DNA of 7,751 bases, from positions 1 to 7,751 of the forward strand of contig RFTM01000069.1 of assembly GCA_009923475.1 (NCBI GenBank), given 5' to 3'. The DNA is from Gammaproteobacteria bacterium. GTDB lineage: Bacteria; Pseudomonadota; Gammaproteobacteria; Steroidobacterales; Steroidobacteraceae. Positions within the stretch are counted from its first letter, which is position 1. Each line of letters opens with the position of its first letter. The notes under the pieces are model-generated. The model did not search any database, was not told the DNA's origin, and saw nothing but the letters and a program-made list of their open reading frames with translations. This document shows, piece after piece, positions 5,798-7,751 of this stretch. The position numbers and the translations under genes were made by a program.

Positions 5798-6782
5798 AGA
5801 CGGCGCGGCAGACGCGCATCCAGTTGCCGCCGAGGATCTTGTCGACGTCGGCGGCGGCATAACCCCGGGCCCTGAGGCCGGCCGCGATGTCGGGGAAACG
5901 CTCGGGCTCCACCAAGGGCATGTCGGCCGTGAAGTCGAGGCCGGCGGGGAGCGTGCCGCCGTGCGCGGCCAAAAAATAGCGGAACACCGCGGCGTTGTCG
6001 TAGACATAGTCGAGCGAGATGCCGACGTGGTCCGGGCCGACGAGCTGCACGCAATGGTCGATGTGCTCGATGAACGCGTCCACCGAGCCGTCCTTGCGGG
6101 CGTTCATCATCGCCGAGATGCCGGTGATGCCGACCACGCCCTGCGTCGCGGCGCAGCGGCGGATCTGCTCGTCGGTGACGTTGCGCGGATGGTCGTGGAC
6201 CGCCGCCGCGTTGGCATGCGAGATGATCACCGGCTGGGCGGAGGCGTCCATGATCTCGAAGGTGGCGCGGCGTCCGGTGTGGGCGCAGTCGACGATCATG
6301 CCCACCCGGTTCATCTCGGCGACCAGCCGGCGTCCGAAACCGGTCAGGCCGCCGTCGCGCCGCTCGAGGCAGCCGTCCGCGGCGGGGCTCGCCTGGTTGT
6401 AGGCGAGCAGCATGTGGCGGACACCTAGGCGGTGATACGGCTCGACGAGTCCGAGGTCCTCCCCCAATCCGCCGACGCCCTGGAAATTGAACATCACGGC
6501 GAGCCGGCCCTGGCGCCGGGCGGCGAGGATGTCCTCGACACGGTCGACGAGGACATACCGCTCCGGCTCGGCCTGCATCTGGCGGCGCACCTTGCCGATG
6601 AGCCGGAACGTCCGGGCGACGCCGGCATCCGGGCCGTCGCCGCCGACCGACAACGACACGAAATCGACGCCGGCGGCGCGGTAGCGGGGCAGCAGGCCGA
6701 GCTTGAGCAGCGGGTCGCCCACATCGCTGTAGGGCAAGGTGAAATCGCCCACGCAGGCAAGGTCCTCATGCCCGGCGGTCAT
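5790..6782 (-). CDS. Peptidase M19 (membrane/renal dipeptidase) family protein with altered metal site
   Basis: A 330-residue TIM-barrel protein of the amidohydrolase-like M19 family. The C-terminal half is canonical: His168 in DCAHTG, His189 in VIISHANAAAV, Arg200 in HPRNVTDEQ and Asp258 in DHVGISLDY match human His198, His219, Arg230 and Asp288. The first half is not. The metal-binding HxD near the N-terminus (DGHNDLP in the family) reads VGDFTLP, the bridging glutamate (human Glu125) aligns with Gln101, and the substrate-binding His152 with Tyr128. The second zinc could still bind, but a normal two-zinc dipeptidase centre seems absent. There is no signal peptide or anchor, so it is cytoplasmic. 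I chose ATG 6782, which has GGAGGG six bases upstream; ATG 6815 is in frame but lacks a ribosome binding site. It is the first gene of the operon. It may be a hydrolase with a one-metal site, or it may have another role. Confidence 0.88.
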   Translation of the reverse strand: MTAGHEDLACVGDFTLPYSDVGDPLLKLGLLPRYRAAGVDFVSLSVGGDGPDAGVARTFRLIGKVRRQMQAEPERYVLVDRVEDILAARRQGRLAVMFNFQGVGGLGEDLGLVEPYHRLGVRHMLLAYNQASPAADGCLERRDGGLTGFGRRLVAEMNRVGMIVDCAHTGRRATFEIMDASAQPVIISHANAAAVHDHPRNVTDEQIRRCAATQGVVGITGISAMMNARKDGSVDAFIEHIDHCVQLVGPDHVGISLDYVYDNAAVFRYFLAAHGGTLPAGLDFTADMPLVEPERFPDIAAGLRARGYAAADVDKILGGNWMRVCRAVWR

Positions 6783-6788
6783 GCCCTG

Positions 6789-6794
6789 CCCTCC
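6789..6794 (-). promoter_or_regulatory. Shine-Dalgarno site of the first operon gene
   Basis: On the minus strand GGAGGG lies six bases before ATG 6782. It supports this start over the in-frame ATG at 6815 and so fixes the divergent start-to-start gap at 105 bases. Confidence 0.7.
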
Positions 6795-6823
6795 GTCGCC
6801 GCGGCCGCTGTGCATCGGTCTGG

Positions 6824-6833
6824 TAACATGTTA
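6824..6833. promoter_or_regulatory. Palindrome TAACATGTTA, candidate operator
   Basis: TAACATGTTA is a perfect ten-base inverted repeat at the centre of the divergent AT-rich region. It overlaps the possible -10 boxes of both directions. A dimeric repressor (for example of the GntR, TetR or IclR kinds) bound here could control both transcription units. No regulator gene is inside the window, so the binding protein is unknown. Confidence 0.45.
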
Positions 6834-6887
6834 TAAATCACGCTGTAAACTTTTAACGAATCTTCCGCCCGCTGTCAAACGCACCGC

Positions 6888-7751
6888 ATGCCACACCCGC
6901 ACGCCCCGACAGAGCACGCCCCGTTGCAGCGACGCCTGACCGCCGCCCGGGCCCGTATCGCGCCTTACCTGCATCGCACGCCGCTCTGGCCGTCACGCCG
7001 GCTCAGCGAGCTCGCCGGCCGTCCCGTCCTGCTGAAGCTCGACAACCTGCAGAAGACCGGCTCCTTCAAGGTACGCGGCTTCATGCACAAGGTGCTCGCC
7101 CATCGCGATGCGAGCGACGCGGGGCTGCTCACCTTCTCCTCGGGCAACGCCGCGCAGGGGCTCGCCTATGCCGCGCAGTGCGCGGGCGTCCGCGCGGTGG
7201 TGGTCATGACGCCCGGCGCGAACCCGGCGAAGGTCGCCGCCACGCGCGGCTACGGCGCGGAGGTCGTGTTCGCGGAGTCGCTCGAGCACATCGCCGCCAC
7301 GGCGCAAGCGCTCGCGGCCCGCGAGGGGCTCACGCTGCTCCATCCCTACGATGACGAGGAGCTCATGGTGGGGCACGCCTCGCTCGGGCTCGAACTGCTC
7401 GAGGAGATGCCGCAAGGCGCCACGGTGGTCAGCGCGGTGGGCGGCGGCGGCATGGCCGGAGGCTTGGCCTTGGTGGCCACCGCCTTCGGCGCGCCGCAGA
7501 AGATCGTGGTCGTGGAGCCCGAGGGCTCCACGCAGATGCAGACCGCGCTGACGGTCGGCCATCCGGTGCCCGTGAAGGGGCAGACGGTCGCCGAGGGCCT
7601 CGCGCCGCCGATCATCGGCACCGCCTGCTTCGACCTGATCCGGCGCACCATGTCCGCGCTGCTGCTGGTCAGCGACGAGGAGATCCGCCACGCGATGCGC
7701 AGCCTGCTCGAGTGCACCAAGATGCTCGCCGAGCCTTCGGGCGCCGCGGCG
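6888..7751 (+). CDS. Fold-type II PLP enzyme, threonine dehydratase/serine racemase family (3' end missing)
   Basis: The first 288 residues of a PLP-dependent enzyme are present; the frame is still open at the right edge, and family members are about 310-330 residues long. Lys61 in GSFKVRG (58-64) is the expected PLP lysine, GGGG at 185-188 in SAVGGGGMAGG is the phosphate-binding loop, and AEPSGAAA near the cut matches the family's EPxGA motif. Such enzymes deaminate hydroxy-amino acids (serine, threonine, 3-hydroxyaspartate) through an enamine/imine, or racemise serine. Two motifs are unusual: the asparagine loop reads SSGNAAQG (84-91) instead of SxGNHAQG, and the usual AGQGT segment reads VGHASLG (161-167). 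The exact reaction is therefore uncertain. ATG 6888 places the start about 20 residues before ARARIAPYLHRTPL, as normal, but no Shine-Dalgarno site is seen. It diverges from the operon and may supply the imine that the cyclodeaminase-family enzyme reduces. Confidence 0.88.
   Translation, partial: MPHPHAPTEHAPLQRRLTAARARIAPYLHRTPLWPSRRLSELAGRPVLLKLDNLQKTGSFKVRGFMHKVLAHRDASDAGLLTFSSGNAAQGLAYAAQCAGVRAVVVMTPGANPAKVAATRGYGAEVVFAESLEHIAATAQALAAREGLTLLHPYDDEELMVGHASLGLELLEEMPQGATVVSAVGGGGMAGGLALVATAFGAPQKIVVVEPEGSTQMQTALTVGHPVPVKGQTVAEGLAPPIIGTACFDLIRRTMSALLLVSDEEIRHAMRSLLECTKMLAEPSGAAA

Larger units (their letters stand above)
6783..6887. promoter_or_regulatory. Divergent promoter region, AT-rich
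   Basis: This is the gap between the minus-strand operon and the plus-strand PLP enzyme gene. Its middle, about 6820-6865, is strikingly AT-rich against coding DNA near 70% GC, as expected for promoters. On the minus strand a TATAAC box (6835-6830) lies downstream of TTAAAA (6856-6851), but the 15-base spacing is short. TAACAT (6833-6828) would give 17 bases with a poorer match. On the plus strand TATAAA at 6832-6837 is a possible -10 box without a convincing -35. I am confident about the regulatory role and not about the exact boxes. Confidence 0.65.

Noticed and set aside
6993..7691. Minus-strand open frame opposite the PLP enzyme
   Set aside because: The translation has no recognisable motifs, and the plus strand carries clear PLP-enzyme motifs throughout.

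Overview
The window is a gene-dense, very GC-rich stretch (about 70% by eye) with bacterial gene packing, Shine-Dalgarno sites and translationally overlapping genes. The [3Fe-4S][4Fe-4S] ferredoxin of the FdxA type and the strong GC bias suggest a proteobacterium, perhaps an alpha- or betaproteobacterium. That placement is an inference from style, and no marker gene here settles it.

Layout: nine genes lie on the minus strand in one tight series, read from about 6782 down past position 1. In order of transcription they are: a peptidase M19 (renal dipeptidase) family protein with several metal and substrate residues missing; an ornithine cyclodeaminase/mu-crystallin family oxidoreductase; a cytosolic class C beta-lactamase-type serine hydrolase; an SCP2-type thiolase; two adjacent single-domain MaoC hotdog proteins that look like the two halves of an enoyl-CoA hydratase; a nitroreductase-fold flavoprotein carrying the iodotyrosine-deiodinase active-site residues; a seven-iron ferredoxin; and the start of an adrenodoxin-reductase-type ferredoxin-NADP reductase that runs off the left edge. 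Gaps are at most 26 bases and several genes overlap, so this is very probably one operon. Diverging from it, on the plus strand from 6888, is a fold-type II PLP enzyme of the threonine dehydratase/serine racemase family, cut by the right edge. The 105-base gap between the two divergent starts is conspicuously AT-rich and holds a perfect 10-base palindrome, so it is the likely promoter/operator region.

How the parts could work together (inference): the thiolase and the split hydratase form the lower half of a beta-oxidation-like spiral. The ferredoxin and its reductase could feed electrons to the deiodinase-like flavoprotein or to an oxygenase outside the window. The M19-like protein, serine hydrolase, cyclodeaminase-family reductase and PLP dehydratase look suited to amide, imine or amino-acid chemistry. 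The combination suggests a catabolic operon for a nitrogen-containing, possibly halogenated or aromatic, acyl compound. I do not recognise the full gene set as a named pathway. No acyl-CoA ligase, acyl-CoA dehydrogenase, hydroxyacyl-CoA dehydrogenase, transporter or regulator is visible, so those parts must lie elsewhere. I found no RNA genes, CRISPR arrays, insertion sequences or factor-independent terminators, and no stretch over 300 bases lacks a gene.
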